Part shown: positions 27,757-41,234 of the stretch, piece after piece
How positions within the stretch are numbered: the first letter of the stretch is position 1
How the letters are laid out: each line of letters opens with the position of its first letter
Assembly: GCA_013398615.1 (NCBI GenBank)
Contig: VZSR01003807.1
Span: 41,914,310-41,978,309, forward strand
Length of the DNA stretch: 64,000 nucleotides
Source of the DNA: Brachypodius melanocephalos
Lineage: Eukaryota; Chordata; Aves; Passeriformes; Pycnonotidae
Reading direction: 5' to 3'
Program-made: the position numbers and the translations under genes
The notes under the pieces: model-generated
What the model was told of the DNA's origin: nothing
Seen by the model: only the letters and a program-made list of their open reading frames with translations
Databases searched by the model: none

Positions 27757-27777
27757 GAAAAAAAAAAAAAAAAAAAA
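27757..27777. repeat. Poly-A run of 21
   Basis: Twenty-one A residues are followed by GAAAA. No AATAAA lies in the 40 bp before it and no gene-like sequence precedes it, so it is better read as a mononucleotide repeat than the tail of a retrocopy. Confidence 0.85.
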
Positions 27778-28631
27778 GAAAATTGCCAGGAAAAGGAATA
27801 ATTAGTCACAGAATGATAGAGGGTATTAAATACCTTACTAGCTGGGAATGTTTAAAAGAAATTGTAAATAATAGTGTAATAAATATGAGAAATTTAATTT
27901 AAGCTCAAAATAAACATTTGGTTGAAATGTATTTAACTTTGATAAGTTTTGCACATTCATATTTTTTGAGTAAAGTGAAAAAACAGAAAACTTTTTCAGG
28001 TCAGGGTCTTTCTCAAGTTTGGTACATTGTACTAAGACTGATCTTTTAGCTTTTTATGATGACTAACATTTGTGTCTTAACTGGTGGTGAGCAAGAATAT
28101 CACTGGAGACACCAAAATGCGTATCATGGTGACCTTTGCTAAACTGACACTTCTGTGCTTCCAGGAACATGACTTGCCTCAGAGAGGAAAAAAGAATGCT
28201 GGCAGTACTTTACTTTCCTTGAGCCAGAATATACTGTTTCTTTCAAATGTACTTAAAAATGCATATGTTCTTTGTGGAAAATACTTAGGCATCCAACACT
28301 GCTGTTTGTATTCAGTGATAGAAAAGTCAAGCAACAAAGGAGAAGCTGACCTTCAGTCTGGTTGAAGTACTGCTGCTTTATTTTTCATTCTTTTTATAGC
28401 TTCATTTTGCAAAAAGAAATCTATTTTATCTCTGCTGTTGTTTCTTAGCCAAAGACCATTTATTAAATTAGTTTACCACAGTAGGCTCAAGATGGTCACA
28501 AATATTCTGGAGAAGAAAAGCTTGAGTGGCTTTTGTAGAAGGAGTGATGGCCACTACTTCCATCCTTTAGGAAAGCAGGACAATTGGACATGAAGAATAG
28601 TGCCAGGTAAAAAGAAAAGAATTAAACAAAA

Positions 28632-28731
28632 NNNNNNNNNNNNNNNNNNNNNNNNNNNNNNNNNNNNNNNNNNNNNNNNNNNNNNNNNNNNNNNNNNNNN
28701 NNNNNNNNNNNNNNNNNNNNNNNNNNNNNNN
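28632..28731. other. Assembly gap of exactly 100 N
   Basis: One hundred undetermined bases. The round size suggests a placeholder of unknown true length. The left flank is A-rich (28610-28631) and the right flank starts tttgtcttgg. Any frame reading through it is artificial. Confidence 1.
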
Positions 28732-30810
28732 TTTGTCTTGGTCATCATAGCTAAACTATGGTGAACTTTTATTTTTGACATGGATAAGTCATAGTTCAGA
28801 TTTTATTTGCACACTGTCTATCAAAAAACCTTATAATTTATTTCAGCTGTTTGGGAGTATCTTCCAGGTGTTTTGACTCTGCCCAGATGTGCAATTTCAT
28901 ACTTAAAGTATTCCACTGAAGTAAGACCAGTTAAAGCAACTTTCAAACAATGACAGGCCTGTCAAATGCAGAGCTTACGTAGCTTCCAGCATCAGTGTTC
29001 CTGAAAGATGACGCAGTTTATCCAAAATGAATCTTACATATGATATTTGTAGGAATCATGATGTAATCAGAAACATCTTTCTGTGAAAAGAATTTATAAT
29101 CTTCCACCAGAGAGTTTGAAAGGCATAAGATTTTGTATATGATCACGAAACTCAGTGAATTCCATTTTACAGAACTCACATGCCGTTAATCTCTCTAAGA
29201 CAGATGCACTGTTGCAAACATAATAATTCTGTCAGAATCACAAGCATTCCTTTTATTCTTAAAACTGGAAATCCTTGCAGTAGGAAAGTGTATTCTTTGT
29301 GCCAGAGCACAAGACAAGCTGAAAAGCCATGCTGACTTTTTCTGAAGTAGACTATCTTCACAAATGCCAGGAATGGAACATTTGTTAGCCTCAAGTATTT
29401 CTGGGAGTAGAAATGGAAACCACAATGAACTGTTGCACCTTGAGAAATAAATTCTTCACAGTATTTTTTTATTGTAGTTATCTTCTTTAATATGTGAACA
29501 GTGAGTGTTACAGTCGTAAAAACACCCCAGCAACATTCTTGCTTTAACAACTATTCATAAATCTTAGGGCGTATTTAAATCCAATTTCTACATAATAAAT
29601 AATATGACACATACATTATTGAAAAGAAATCTTTTTATACAGTGGTATTTGACTGCTTTCAGGTGTTGAGAGCACAGACTTCCTAGGACATACCACGAGA
29701 CAGTTGCAGATGACCACATAATCATACCCAGGCATGAAGGAGCAGGAGTGTGCAACTGTCTTTATTCTAGTACTCCTATTTCTACATTGGCAAAAGGATG
29801 GCTCTGGCAATTGCCAGTTAATGGCATGCAATAGGGATAGAAGCCCCATTTCCTCTCAAAATAGATCACATTCTGGGGTAGAACATGATGTGTCATTTCA
29901 AAGGAACATTTGGCAGTGTTGCCACTTCCAGCTCTTTCTGTATAGAGAGTGAAGAGCTTATGGACTCTGTAAAGTCCATGGGAGAAAAAAACATCTGATT
30001 TCTTAAAGCTTCTATGCAGTTCAAGCTTTAATGAACCATATAAGAAACAGGAAGACTTTGGGTATTGGTATGCAAATGCTTATATCCACATTTCAATAAG
30101 ATCATAAGATTTCAATATTCAGACCAAGAATAAGGGGAAAAACAACTTCAAAGACATTGCAGCATACCTACCTAAGAACAACCTGGAAGTACTATAGCTG
30201 AACTGATCTTAAAAATCATTCCAAACTTAAAACTATTTACAGGAGGAAAAAAAATAAAATGGGTGATTTAATTTCATTTGTAGAAAAAAGATATAGCAGG
30301 AGTATACAGACAGAATATTTGGTATCAACCCACCATTTCTGTTACAAGATTTCAATGTTTCATCCAAAGGTAGAATCTTTGATTCTTCAGAGATACAGTT
30401 CAAAAAAGACAAGACATTATTCAAAAAAGAGAAAGCTGTTGGTAATTGAGGTAAATGTTTTAATTATATCCCTTAATTTGGGAAATAATAATGCATTTTG
30501 TAATAATGTAAAAGATTTTTATAGGACCATAAATATGTTTCAGACTGAACATATTTTATCACTACTTAATCTGCTGTGCCACATATTTTTCCATTTCTAC
30601 ATTTTTCAGGAGTCAACATTTTGCATTTCCTCATTTTCATGCTGAGTAAGAGTCAATTGGAAATCAACGTAAAAGCAGGAATCTCACTGACATCAGTGGG
30701 AATGGGACTTATCACTGTGTGCATTCATGTTGTGAGTCATACTAACATAATTGTCAGATGATCACATTTCCTTTATGCTACCCTTTGTAATTTACTAAAT
30801 TACTGGAATG
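28732..30810. other. Unique AT-rich DNA, nothing recognised
   Basis: No named repeat or exon. Minus-strand frames of 124 and 76 codons overlap each other near 29.2-29.5 kb in different registers and have no motif. Confidence 0.5.
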
Positions 30811-30875
30811 AAGAATTGTAGGGTAATTCAGGCAGGAAAGGTCTCTGGGAGGTTTCTACTCCAATCTACAGCTTC
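30811..30875 (-). mobile_element. Possible CR1 3' remnant
   Basis: The plus strand carries 'attcaggcaggaaaggtctc' followed by 'gggaggtttctactccaa', which resembles the CR1 3'-UTR class that reads attcaggttggaaaggacctc. Only about 60 bp are alike and no clear tail is present, so this may be an old eroded scrap. Confidence 0.45.
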
Positions 30876-33800
30876 TTACACTCAGATGCTGAACATGATA
30901 ATGGATCTTCATTACAGAAATTTTCTCATGGGAGGTTGTACAGTTACTGAAGTATATGGCTGTCAGTACATCCAAGATAAGAATATTACATCCTTCTTGA
31001 CCTTCCTATCTTTCTTAATTAATCTCAAGGAACTAGGCTTTCATCATGAAACAAAGGCCAATTTATTTAGTTTTTCTCATGTTTCACTTGGTTTGAATTA
31101 TTTTTTTCTAATAATTTTATGTTCCAGCAGCTTTTACTCCTTGTCTGTGAAAATAAAAGTTAGATTCCAGATAATACAAGAATGCAGTTAGTATGGAGTG
31201 AGTATGCACCATGTTTGTCGCATGTTGGTTGATAACCAACCAACCATTGAGGTGGTAAACGTGAAAATCCAATTTTGTAAGAAAAGGCAAACTATGCTCA
31301 TCCAACTAATTAAACAAACAACTTCAAAGTGAACTGCACTGATCACTGTAGAAAGTTGTATTTGCATCTCAGAATCAAGGTGTTCTACTCAGAGCAGAAT
31401 CTTCTGTAAGTTTTGAGAGATTTCAGATAGCTTCTTTGCAGTCATAAATCTAATTCAAAGTCAATGGCCACAAAAGGACTGAAATCAATTTCTCACAGCC
31501 GAGAAAACATTCTCTAGGAGAAAGAAATGGGTGGGCAGGCTAAAATATGGCACTGTAGTTAGGATGTAATATACTGCCAATTTTGCTCATGCGTGACAGT
31601 GGAAAGTTAATACCAGAAAGATTTAGAGAACAGCCAGAACAGCCTTAGTTTTTTTCCCCTCACTTCCCTGTATGTGAAATTGGAACATTAACAGTACTTT
31701 TTGTAAATCTCAGGAGAGAGTGGGCTATTGAAGCTGTAGCCTCAAATGGAAATAGGTATGTCAGCATGGCTGTACTCAATGTCTAGAGGTCTGGAAAACA
31801 ATTCAAATCTAGAAGTTGATATCTAGGTCCAAGGAAAATGTGCATATGCCTTTTCTTTGCTGTGGCTCCCGGGCTTCTGTTTATGCCCCATTGCATGCAT
31901 GCATCATGCTGACTGGAAAGAAATCCTCATGCATTTCAGCATATTCTGGATTTGAATAGCTGACAGGTGGAGTTTGCGGTACCACATCAACTTAAACACC
32001 TCTGAATACAATTCCAATGTGTAGGTTAATACCAAACAAACAGAAATACAGAGGAACTAATTGACCTGCATCCTACATCGTGGAGACTGGCTCTCCTCCA
32101 TCACCCAGGATACCATCCAAGCCAATGCTTTCTTCCCAGTGGCTGCCTTTGTCTCAGCAATGACACACAGGAGCTTTGTGGTTGACAAGAAATATCTCAC
32201 CCTTCCTGGTGGAAATTACCTGCACCAGAAAATCATGTTTTATGTTCCCAGACCAGATTAGAAACACAGGTGCTAAAGTGAAAAGGTACAAAGCTACCAA
32301 ACATATATGGTGAACATATTTTACAACCAATGTAAAAATGTCTAAGAAACTGTGAAGAATGTAAATGCTCCAGGGAAGAGTTCCAAAAAACACAAATTGC
32401 TTGTTCCTTTAAGCAAGGGTCCTTGATCAGAGTTCAGATGCTGATATTAGAAACTTCATCATTCCTCAACAACCGAGTCCAAAAACTAAACCATTGAATG
32501 AGTCAAGTCTTGTATTGTTGGCCCAGCTAAGTCGTTCTTGTTCCTCATGTTGTTGGAGAGGTTGGAACGTTCTAGGAAGTTTTCATATCTACATCAAGGA
32601 CTCCAGATGAGCTCATGCAAGAGGCACACCATGGACACAGAGACTATTTTGTAGAAAACACCTTGTTTCTGTGATTGAGTAGTTGACCAAAGTGCTTTTT
32701 TAAATTATTTTTTTCCTAATTACATCTTTATATCATGCACCTAAACTACAGTAATCTTCCAGTTGAAAGTGTGCAATATGAAAATACACCTATGTATTAT
32801 GCCCTTGCATATTCCCTTCCCTTGAGAAAGATGCATACTCTGTAATCTTTGCAAATCCTTTTTTCTGTTTTTAGTATTGTATTTCAAAACACCAGAGATT
32901 TTTACAGTCCATCCAGCAATTTTTTTATTTTAAATTATATTAAATCAATCATAATTTTCTGAACAGATGCAACTTCTTTGAGAAGTCAACTCTACCACAG
33001 ATTTATTGCTCATAAAATAAGATAATAACAAGTATAAGGATAGTATCATTATAAAAATTATATTTTTAGATCATAAAATATTTATTGACTTGTTATATAA
33101 AGCTTTTCTTCACTTTTCTCTGAGGATTTTTTCATAAAAATTCATTATTTGGGTAAGACTGTTGGTTTATGTCTCCGTACTCAGGGTTTAGTTGCTGAGT
33201 TTAAGGTTTTCCTGAAGAGCAAGGATCTCCTAAAACTAACAATTTTTAATTACAAGCAATATGCATTTCTCCAAATTTGAGGCCTAATTTCTCTGAAACA
33301 AAATAAGCAATTTAGGATGAAAACAAAATACCTGGGAAAACTAAGTAAAGGTAAAAAATGTGTGCAATTGCTTCTGTTTAGAATAGATGAAGAAAACCAA
33401 GTTCTTTCACAGAATCTGTCAGAAACAGCAAAGGCACTGACAACTCAAATGTGAAAACACAGATTTATGCAAGACATGTGAACATGAAGGTAGTGTTATG
33501 ATCTTTTTACATCAGCACCTTTGGGCATAGTGGAAAGACATGCCTCAGACCTGAAGTTCATTGCCTAAATTCAGGTTTTTTCCACACATTTCTTTTAGTC
33601 AAAGAAGAGACAGAAGTACCTTGGGTGGATGTCTCTGTGGGGAATAGATAAATCACTCTTTGGCAGTGTCTGCCTACTAGTTCTTTACTAGACTGTGTTT
33701 ACCTATATAATTTTGAATAGAAAAATATGAGAGAATATTTATCCAGCTTACTATGTAAAGATTTTTTTTCAGTGTTTTAAAACTGCCAGGCTTGACTATA

Positions 33801-35881
33801 TTCAAAAAGCAATATACTTTGTGATCTTCAAGATAATTGTTTATGTATAGACTTCACTGTTTATCTGTTGTCTTTGAGTTCTGTTATCTCTCTCTTGGAG
33901 AAGATATCTAGGTTTGAGCAAACAAAGTCGCATTGGCAGCAGGGATTTTGAGGACAGGCTGTCCCTTGGACTATTACTGAAACATTTGTCTGTTTTCCAA
34001 CTGCCATAGCAGCAACAGTTTGGAAAACTCTCCAGAGAGTTTTTGAACCCAAGATCACGATTTGCATTCCTGGCTGAACTATACGCCACTATAAAACTCA
34101 GGGTAATACATCCAACGACACAAGTAGTCTAGAACAACTATGAATTTCCCTGGATTTAAGGTCTGGGCTGCAAAGAGCAAAGCTGACAAAAATCCTGGCT
34201 AAAACCTTCTCCATTGCTTTTCTTTGTCTTGAATTCCCTCTAAATATCCCATTAGGAATCTCTTCTTTTGATTGCAATTTATTTGACTTTGCAACTAATT
34301 GTGGATGTGAACATACCATCTCTGGATTTTCTTAACAATTGTCAGTTCAGGAAATTCCAGAGCTGCAAGGCAAGGTCTGCAAATGAAGATGCCTTTTGGC
34401 TTACCTTTCTTCTCCCTATTAATTTCTCTTACTTCACGGACAAGTGCAATTGCCAATAAAAAGCTTCACAATCTGTCTTTTGATTTATATGAAATTCTGA
34501 TAAAATTTCTCTTGGAAAGATGCCTGTCATTTGACGTCAGGGCTCTTAATACATTTGCTTTTCATCTGGCTGTTGGGTTAAGCGAGCTGCCATCCCCTGA
34601 TGCCTCCACTTCCCCCCATCACATTTCTGGAGTGTTTGATTCTGATGATATGGGCTGGAGAGCTCCTTTCTCAAAGGAATGGCATTCACAGCAGGACGCG
34701 AGAAATTTACTGCAAGGGTACAAATGTGTTCTTTCTAAATCAGCTATTTTAATGGAATGGTGACTGTTTCTGGGAGCTTCTATGAAACCATCTTTTGAAT
34801 TGTTCTATTGGTTCCGTTTAGCTTCCAAAATCCTTCCAGTACGAGCCTTTGTCATCCTACACACTTGTGTTCTTTTCACAAGGGGTATTCATGCTCTCAA
34901 CTGTAATTATGGTAGTTATGTATTTAGCCAAAAACTCACAAAATAATGTAGAGGTGCTTACTGCCTTCCATTGATTCTACAGTGAGATCTAGGTGCCTAC
35001 ATTTTGCTCTTAGAACTGTAAGGTCATTTCAATCCTTCCTTGATTCTCAAGTTACAAGTGTGTCAGGTGGTCCAGCTTCCCTGTGCTGAAAAGACTTAAC
35101 AGAATATCATGCTCTTTAAACAGATGTCATAAATATAACAGATGTATTTTCATTATATATGTAAAAGGCCAAAATCAAAGTAGCTCGTGTGGTAGATGCT
35201 GGAATACATCTTGACCTCCTTTCAGAGGGCACTAGGAGATCCTCAGCTGAAGTCAGCTACACCTACAAAACTAAATTATATCTGTTTGATTCAATGTTAC
35301 TCTCATGCTTGTAATGTTTAAAGTATATTGTTATATTTTTAACAAAAGCTCAAAAATCATTTCTACATGGCATTGCATGTGCTATATTGCCTTGTAGAGG
35401 CTTGTGCCCCTATCTTCTTTGTGAGTCAACTTTTCTTGTGTAAACTTCATCTCCCTTGAAATAACAGGGATGCAATGTGGCCCTAGTTACATTAGAAAAG
35501 GCAAATTTTTAATGTGAAAAGGATGAGAAGTGACAAATCTTAATTATATATCCTTTTTGGCCAAATCACAAGAGAGAAATGAAGGAAGTGCAGTGCTTAT
35601 CATTTCCAGTCTCGTTCTCTGGGGTAGTGTCAAACACGCCCAGTTTACTCCTGGTGTTTCACTCTGGAAAGTGTCTGTTGAAGGAAATGTCACTTATGGT
35701 CTGATCTACCTGCTTGGCTGCCCACTGGGTCTGCAGATAAAAATGTCCAGACTAACAAGACTATCTATACTCTACAAAGGACAGCCCATTTTGCTGTAGG
35801 AATGCTGTCAGTAGCACCACAAAAAAGGAAATTTCTTTCCTGTCTAACATGAGGTTAGTAAATGTAATTTGAGACCCACCT

Positions 35882-35930
35882 ACACACACACACACACACA
35901 CACACATACATGCGTACATACATACATATA
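35882..35930. repeat. AC dinucleotide microsatellite with ACAT extension
   Basis: About twelve AC units at 35882-35906 run into imperfect CATA units to about 35930. It is likely polymorphic in length. Confidence 0.95.
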
Positions 35931-37763
35931 TTTGGGTTCAACATGTCAAAAATGTGATTTATCACAAAACAGGGCAAATGTAAGATTACCATATATAAGA
36001 CAAAGAAATGAATACTTTGCAACCTTCAGAGTCGGTATGACATTGGTTGGAAAATAATTTCCAGTTTTAGAGGGTAAGACTTCAGAAGAGATGCAGACAT
36101 GTGAAAGGAGTGCTGAGAAGACAAAAAAATATACAGCTTTCTTTACAAATACTGGAAATTCATGTGTAAGCCTATACATAATAGTGTGGAGCAACTACTG
36201 AAAATGAGCTCTCCCTGAACGATTGTAAGACTCATAAGATTTCTAAGACCCTCTAGAAAACTTTGTGAAGTACTTTTTCCATACTTTCTCTAAAAATTTT
36301 GCTGTGTCCACAGTTTATGCAGTGGAAAATCATTTGTGTGAATTTTTCCATGGGCAAAAATGTCCCCTCATTTGCTTCTAGGAGCCCATCATTCTTCTGA
36401 CAAACTCTTTAACAATATAGAGCTGAGGAGCTGTTGTCAGGTATCTATAGCTTTTAGAAACTGGAATAATCCTTAAAAGACCAAAAGCTCTTAAAAGGCA
36501 AGTAAATTTTAAGTCCACAAGACATCTCTCATTAGTGTCTTTTTTATTTAGTGTTACTAATGGATATTGTGCTATCGCTTTTTCTCAAACTTTTTTTGAA
36601 AGATGCTAATATTTTAGTTCTAATAATTTAAACAAGTAACAATGAGAATAACTGAGATCAGATTTTGTTCTTGGAATTAGTCACTGGAAAATTAGAGAGA
36701 TGCAGCCCTGCAGAGTTACCAATTTATTGGAAAGCTGCAGTTGAGCACTGCCATTAGAAAGAAAATGGGGGTCTTTACGACATTGGTCACTATTTCGTTC
36801 ATATAGGAAAAAACAGCACAGGCTGTTGCAAAAGTGTCAGCTCTAATTTGTGGTGCTCTTAACATGAAGAATATGGAAATAGGAATTCAGCAAATTATGA
36901 AGCACCTTTGCAGGTTAAAAACATACTTTTTTCGACTACATGTCTATTTTGCTATATGTGAATGAAAGTAATGTTCTTGATGTGCTGGGTCTTTTTTAAC
37001 CCTCTCATTGACTAGATAATTCATGAGTTTGAGCATCAGCTTACTATTTCTATGTGCTTCTGGACAATCATGAGTTAATATTATTCAGGCTGAATAAAAT
37101 GGCTTCAGGGATTTATTTGTTTCCCTTGTGCCAGATCACATTCAGCTGTGATTTAAGGCTTCACAGTTGTTGAAGTAAACCATCAGACATCAAGATATCA
37201 CCTTTTGTAAGGCTGCGTGGTGGGTGAAGTCTGTTAAATCCACATAAAATCTTTAGGAAGGATAAAGCAAAAAAACCTAAGACGTGCTTGTGCCACTGGT
37301 AGGAATCTAAAGTATCCTTTGAGGTCGGTGTAAATATAGGCTCCTCAGAATTTTAAGTTTATTTTGATTAGCATTTAATGACAAATTATGTCTTGTCTTT
37401 AAATCCAAGGAATAGGTTAGTTAGTTTGGTAAAAGGTACATTAAGACTTTATAATTCATTTCAAATCTCTTTATGAAAGGTTTTGAAGGCGATATGGAAA
37501 ATCAGTACTTCCTTTGCTGCTGCCAGTTTCTCATAATCTCACAAATCCTCACAGACTCATAATTTTGAGTTTCTGGATGCGTCTCTGTATAATGGTGAAT
37601 TGGCACACAGTCAGCTTTATTTCTCAATATGCATATTTTCAAAGTCCGAATCTGGCACAGGAAAATATATTTTAGGGTTCACGTGATTGCACTGCCCAAG
37701 TCACTTTCAAATGACAGCTTCAGTGTTGAAACTGAGACCACTGCTTTGTGCTTGAGCTGAGAA

Positions 37764-37796
37764 ACAGAGGGGTCACTGGAGACAGAGGGGTCACTG
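37764..37796. repeat. 15-bp duplication, period 18
   Basis: The unit acagaggggtcactg is present at 37764-37778 and again, identical, at 37782-37796, separated by 3 bp. Confidence 0.9.
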
Positions 37797-40700
37797 CCTT
37801 AATTTAAAGACCAGGGAAGTACAGATTCATCTTCTTCCCTAAAATCCATATTTGATAAGGTTTTCTGAAGGACAACCCCTTCTTTGGCATGCTTTCTGGG
37901 AGCTCTGAGGGTGTGTGAGGAACAGCCACCATAAGGAGAGGATGCAGGTCTGGAAATCCCATTAGGCCAGCCAGCAACCTGGCTCCAGGTGACCTGGAAG
38001 CCAGGAAACGTGATGACCAGGAATAGGATATTAACCATGGACAACACCTCCACTCTGCCACTGCTTTAAGTGGAAAATATCACTGCTGATAATTTTAAGG
38101 AATTTTTTTAAAAAATCAAAAGATAAAAGGTAGTCCAAGTGCTTTTAAATGGCCAGAAATAGGAGCCGATTAATGATGAAATTTTAAATCTTATCAAATG
38201 ATGATTGTCTCTGTTTTCATGTTTGTGTAATTTCCATGAACAAATTATATGAACAGAAATAAATTTGCAGTTGAAGTGGAGAGATAACATCAAATTGGCC
38301 ACACTTTTTGTGTAGCTTAACGACTTATGGGGTTCTCTGAAGTGCTTTTGATGGGCAGACAATGCATATAAGCACAGTCATACCTTTTAGGTTCTGTTTC
38401 TTTTCTGAGAAGAAAAGAAGTACAGTAATGGAGAATTTTCTTTTTCTGGTCCTTCAAGCTTATAATTTGTATGGTAAAGAGAAAGGCAGAGATGGCAGTA
38501 ACATCAGCCAGGAGACTGAGGGCATGACATGGTCCTGGTTCAGACCAGGGACCCATGATGATGTTCTTCTCCAGGCATGATGTCAGCATGAGATGTAGAG
38601 GTACAGCAAACCAGAGTGCCTCTTCCCGTGAGGCATCACCTGCCTCTGCTCTCAGAAGGAGCACCAAAGAGAGTGGTGCAGTTACTCGTTGTTAATTTGA
38701 AGTACTTGTTGAAGTCCTTCAGAACTGAGGCAATGGTGGTCTAATGGCAGGCAGCAGGCATTCCTGAATCTGGAGTGCCAAGCGACATGGATGAGACATC
38801 AGCCATCAGCTGCTTTGACGTAATGTTCTTCCAGATTTGCAGGAGTTTCTGGAGTGGGTACACTATCCCTCTCTACCTTCTCAGGAACCTAACAAATGCC
38901 TGTCGGAGACAAATCAGTGACCCATGAGGGAACCACTCTGTTTCTGGCAGCAGGGGAGCACATAGAGTTGGCTATTCTTTATGGTGTATGCCCTGAAAGA
39001 CAGAGCATCCACGGTCACTGCATTAGAAGTTCCTGAACAGCTAAAAATACCTTCCCTGTGCCAAATGCAGATCCTGAGAACAAATTCTACTGGGCTATGT
39101 GTTATACAGTTCCTCTCCTCTCCAATCAGACAACTGTGAGGAAATAAACTGGAATAAGGGAAGAAGTTGTCATCTTCAGCAAGGACCTTCAGGTACTGCT
39201 ATCCCTGTAGGTTTCCTGCTCAGCACACCAGCCCTTGTGCCCTTTTCTTTTTCCTGTCTTTCTTTACCTCCAACACCTTCCACCATCTTCCAGCTAACAA
39301 AGCACTCTGGAGGTTATTCCACTGAAACTTGTTTTGCAATGTAAAGCACAAAATGGAGAGCAAATTGGTTAATTCATTGAAATTGGGTCTTTGAAGCTGA
39401 TCGGCTCACATGTTCTGTTGATCAGGCATATCCTTATCTCACGATGGATTATTGTATTTCATCTTTTTAGAGAATTAGGGAAATTCAGGGAAGAAGCTCT
39501 TATCTCCACCTGTCTGGTACCTGTCTGGGCCCTTTTCCTGCATGGGCCCTAATAATTTACATACCAAACATGGAAAACAAATGCAAAGTAAGAGGAAAAA
39601 TGCTGCAGGCAAATAGAAGTAAAGCCCTGCTCAAAGACAAAAATATATACCATTACTCAAACTGGATATGGGAATGTCATCTGTTTTCTCAGAGGTGTGC
39701 AAACACATGTCTGTAATTCAAAGATGTATGAATAACACATGTTCTCTTTCGACCTAGCCAAGATCGAAAAAATTTGATGTTTGAACTTGATTTATGTATT
39801 ACACATCTTTATCTCTTCATTACGGCAATTCTTCTTGTCAAACTGCAATGATTCAAATGTTAATCATATTTAGTATCATCTGCATTATATATTATACTGC
39901 CTAATAATTTCCAAAAGCTACTCTTGGTATAATGTAAAGTAACAAATATTTTAATGGATGGGTTCAGACACTGATGTATGGATTGAGTCAAATGTGCTCA
40001 CTTCCCCCAGCCATACTTCCATGAGCAGAGAACACAGAGAACATGTGTTTTCTTCAGGGAGTGCAACACAACTGTAATATTAATTTGCTTTCATGATTTT
40101 TCTCAGGTTGTCTTGTGTTTCTATGAGTCAGTGTTGGATGAATGTGTTATGAAGTCATTAGTTTTTTTAAAAAATATGAGAAAGCAGTTTCCTGACACCT
40201 GTACTATCTTTGGGATGTTCACTACTCGTTTCTTTGGAAAATTTGAAGACATCTCTGTCTTAGGTGAGTGTTCCTAGGTTACATATCCAGTACTACATTT
40301 CCTGTGACCAGACTGAAAAGCTTAGTCAAGACTGGATGGATCTTCAGCACAGACATGCAGCTGGTTGGAAAGCTTAACTTTATTTCTGCAAAAGATTTTA
40401 TGTTCTGAAAAGTGTTGGGAAGGGGATGAAAAGTCAAACTCTCTGTTTCCACTACAGGAACATTTCCACGTTTCTGAAATCCATTGTGCTCTCTGGCAGC
40501 TTGCTGGGGAGCACAGGAGCCTGGGAGCTGAAAGCACCCTGGGCCATGGCTGCCTGCATCTGCCTGAGGATGTCATCAGACCAGGGAACTACAAGGACCT
40601 GCACTGTAAGTCTCTGTCACATGAGCAGCCAAGAATCTAGGAAGCCAGGAGCCCATAAATTCCCATTTTCCTGTGGGAAAACTATCTGTTACAAAATTTC

Positions 40701-41234
40701 CTCAAGTATACCTTCCTAGAAGAAAACAGTTTCTATTTTTTTATGCTGAGGCAAGAAAGTGATACAGCTGTTTTTTCCTGCCCAGAGTCCATCTTCAGTG
40801 ATAGAAAAGGGAAAAACAGCTGCAGTTCTATGTTACAGGGTCACAAGCCCAAGATTACATGCAGAAAATTCTATTACCATAGCGAAAAGATAATACAATT
40901 GACATATGAGTATTTTAGAAACAAAATTATATGTTCTGTTGAGTATGACTACTGGACCATCTATTTTCATTGCTTGGATGGATTGTGAATATTCTATTCC
41001 AGAATTTTCCAAATATTTTAATTATGAAAGAATCTTCCTTTTCAAACTTAAAGTCATTAGTCTGCTTTCAAAACACTGCCTTCCTCCACAAGGAGGATTC
41101 AAAGTACCTTTGGAGATAGAGGAGAGTAGAATTACTAGTAATGACTTTAATCATTATTTTCTCAGTATAAATATTTTCTTTTTAAAAGGAGAGTGTCACT
41201 ACAAGGCATTAAAAAGACCTAAATTTAACCACAG

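Larger units (their letters stand above)
19796..28631. other. Unique AT-rich DNA up to assembly gap
   Basis: Almost 9 kb without a named transposon. Frames are at most 111 codons and overlap in opposite directions (24043-24378). A short AT dinucleotide run sits near 23000-23015, a 12-bp tandem pair at 27339, and a 21-A run at 27757. I see no exon, promoter or RNA gene I can support. Confidence 0.5.
30876..41234. other. Long repeat-poor unique tract
   Basis: More than 10 kb with no transposon I recognise, only the AC microsatellite near 35.9 kb and small duplications. Frames reach 127 codons with no domain. Segments at 32050-32280 and 38500-39340 are somewhat richer in G+C but show no coding signature I can defend. 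A perfect cAMP-response palindrome lies at 34532-34539. The low repeat content may reflect constraint or chance. Confidence 0.5.

Noticed and set aside
27757..27777. Poly-A run considered as tail of a processed retrogene
   Set aside because: No AATAAA in the preceding 40 bp, no gene-like sequence before it, and bird CR1 enzymes rarely make poly-A retrocopies.
28554..28781. Minus-strand frame crossing the N gap
   Set aside because: Its middle is undetermined bases, so the frame is not real evidence.
32050..32280. Segment richer in G+C with a 66-codon frame, considered as an exon or pseudogene piece
   Set aside because: I could not match the residues to any family in any frame, and no convincing splice sites bound it.
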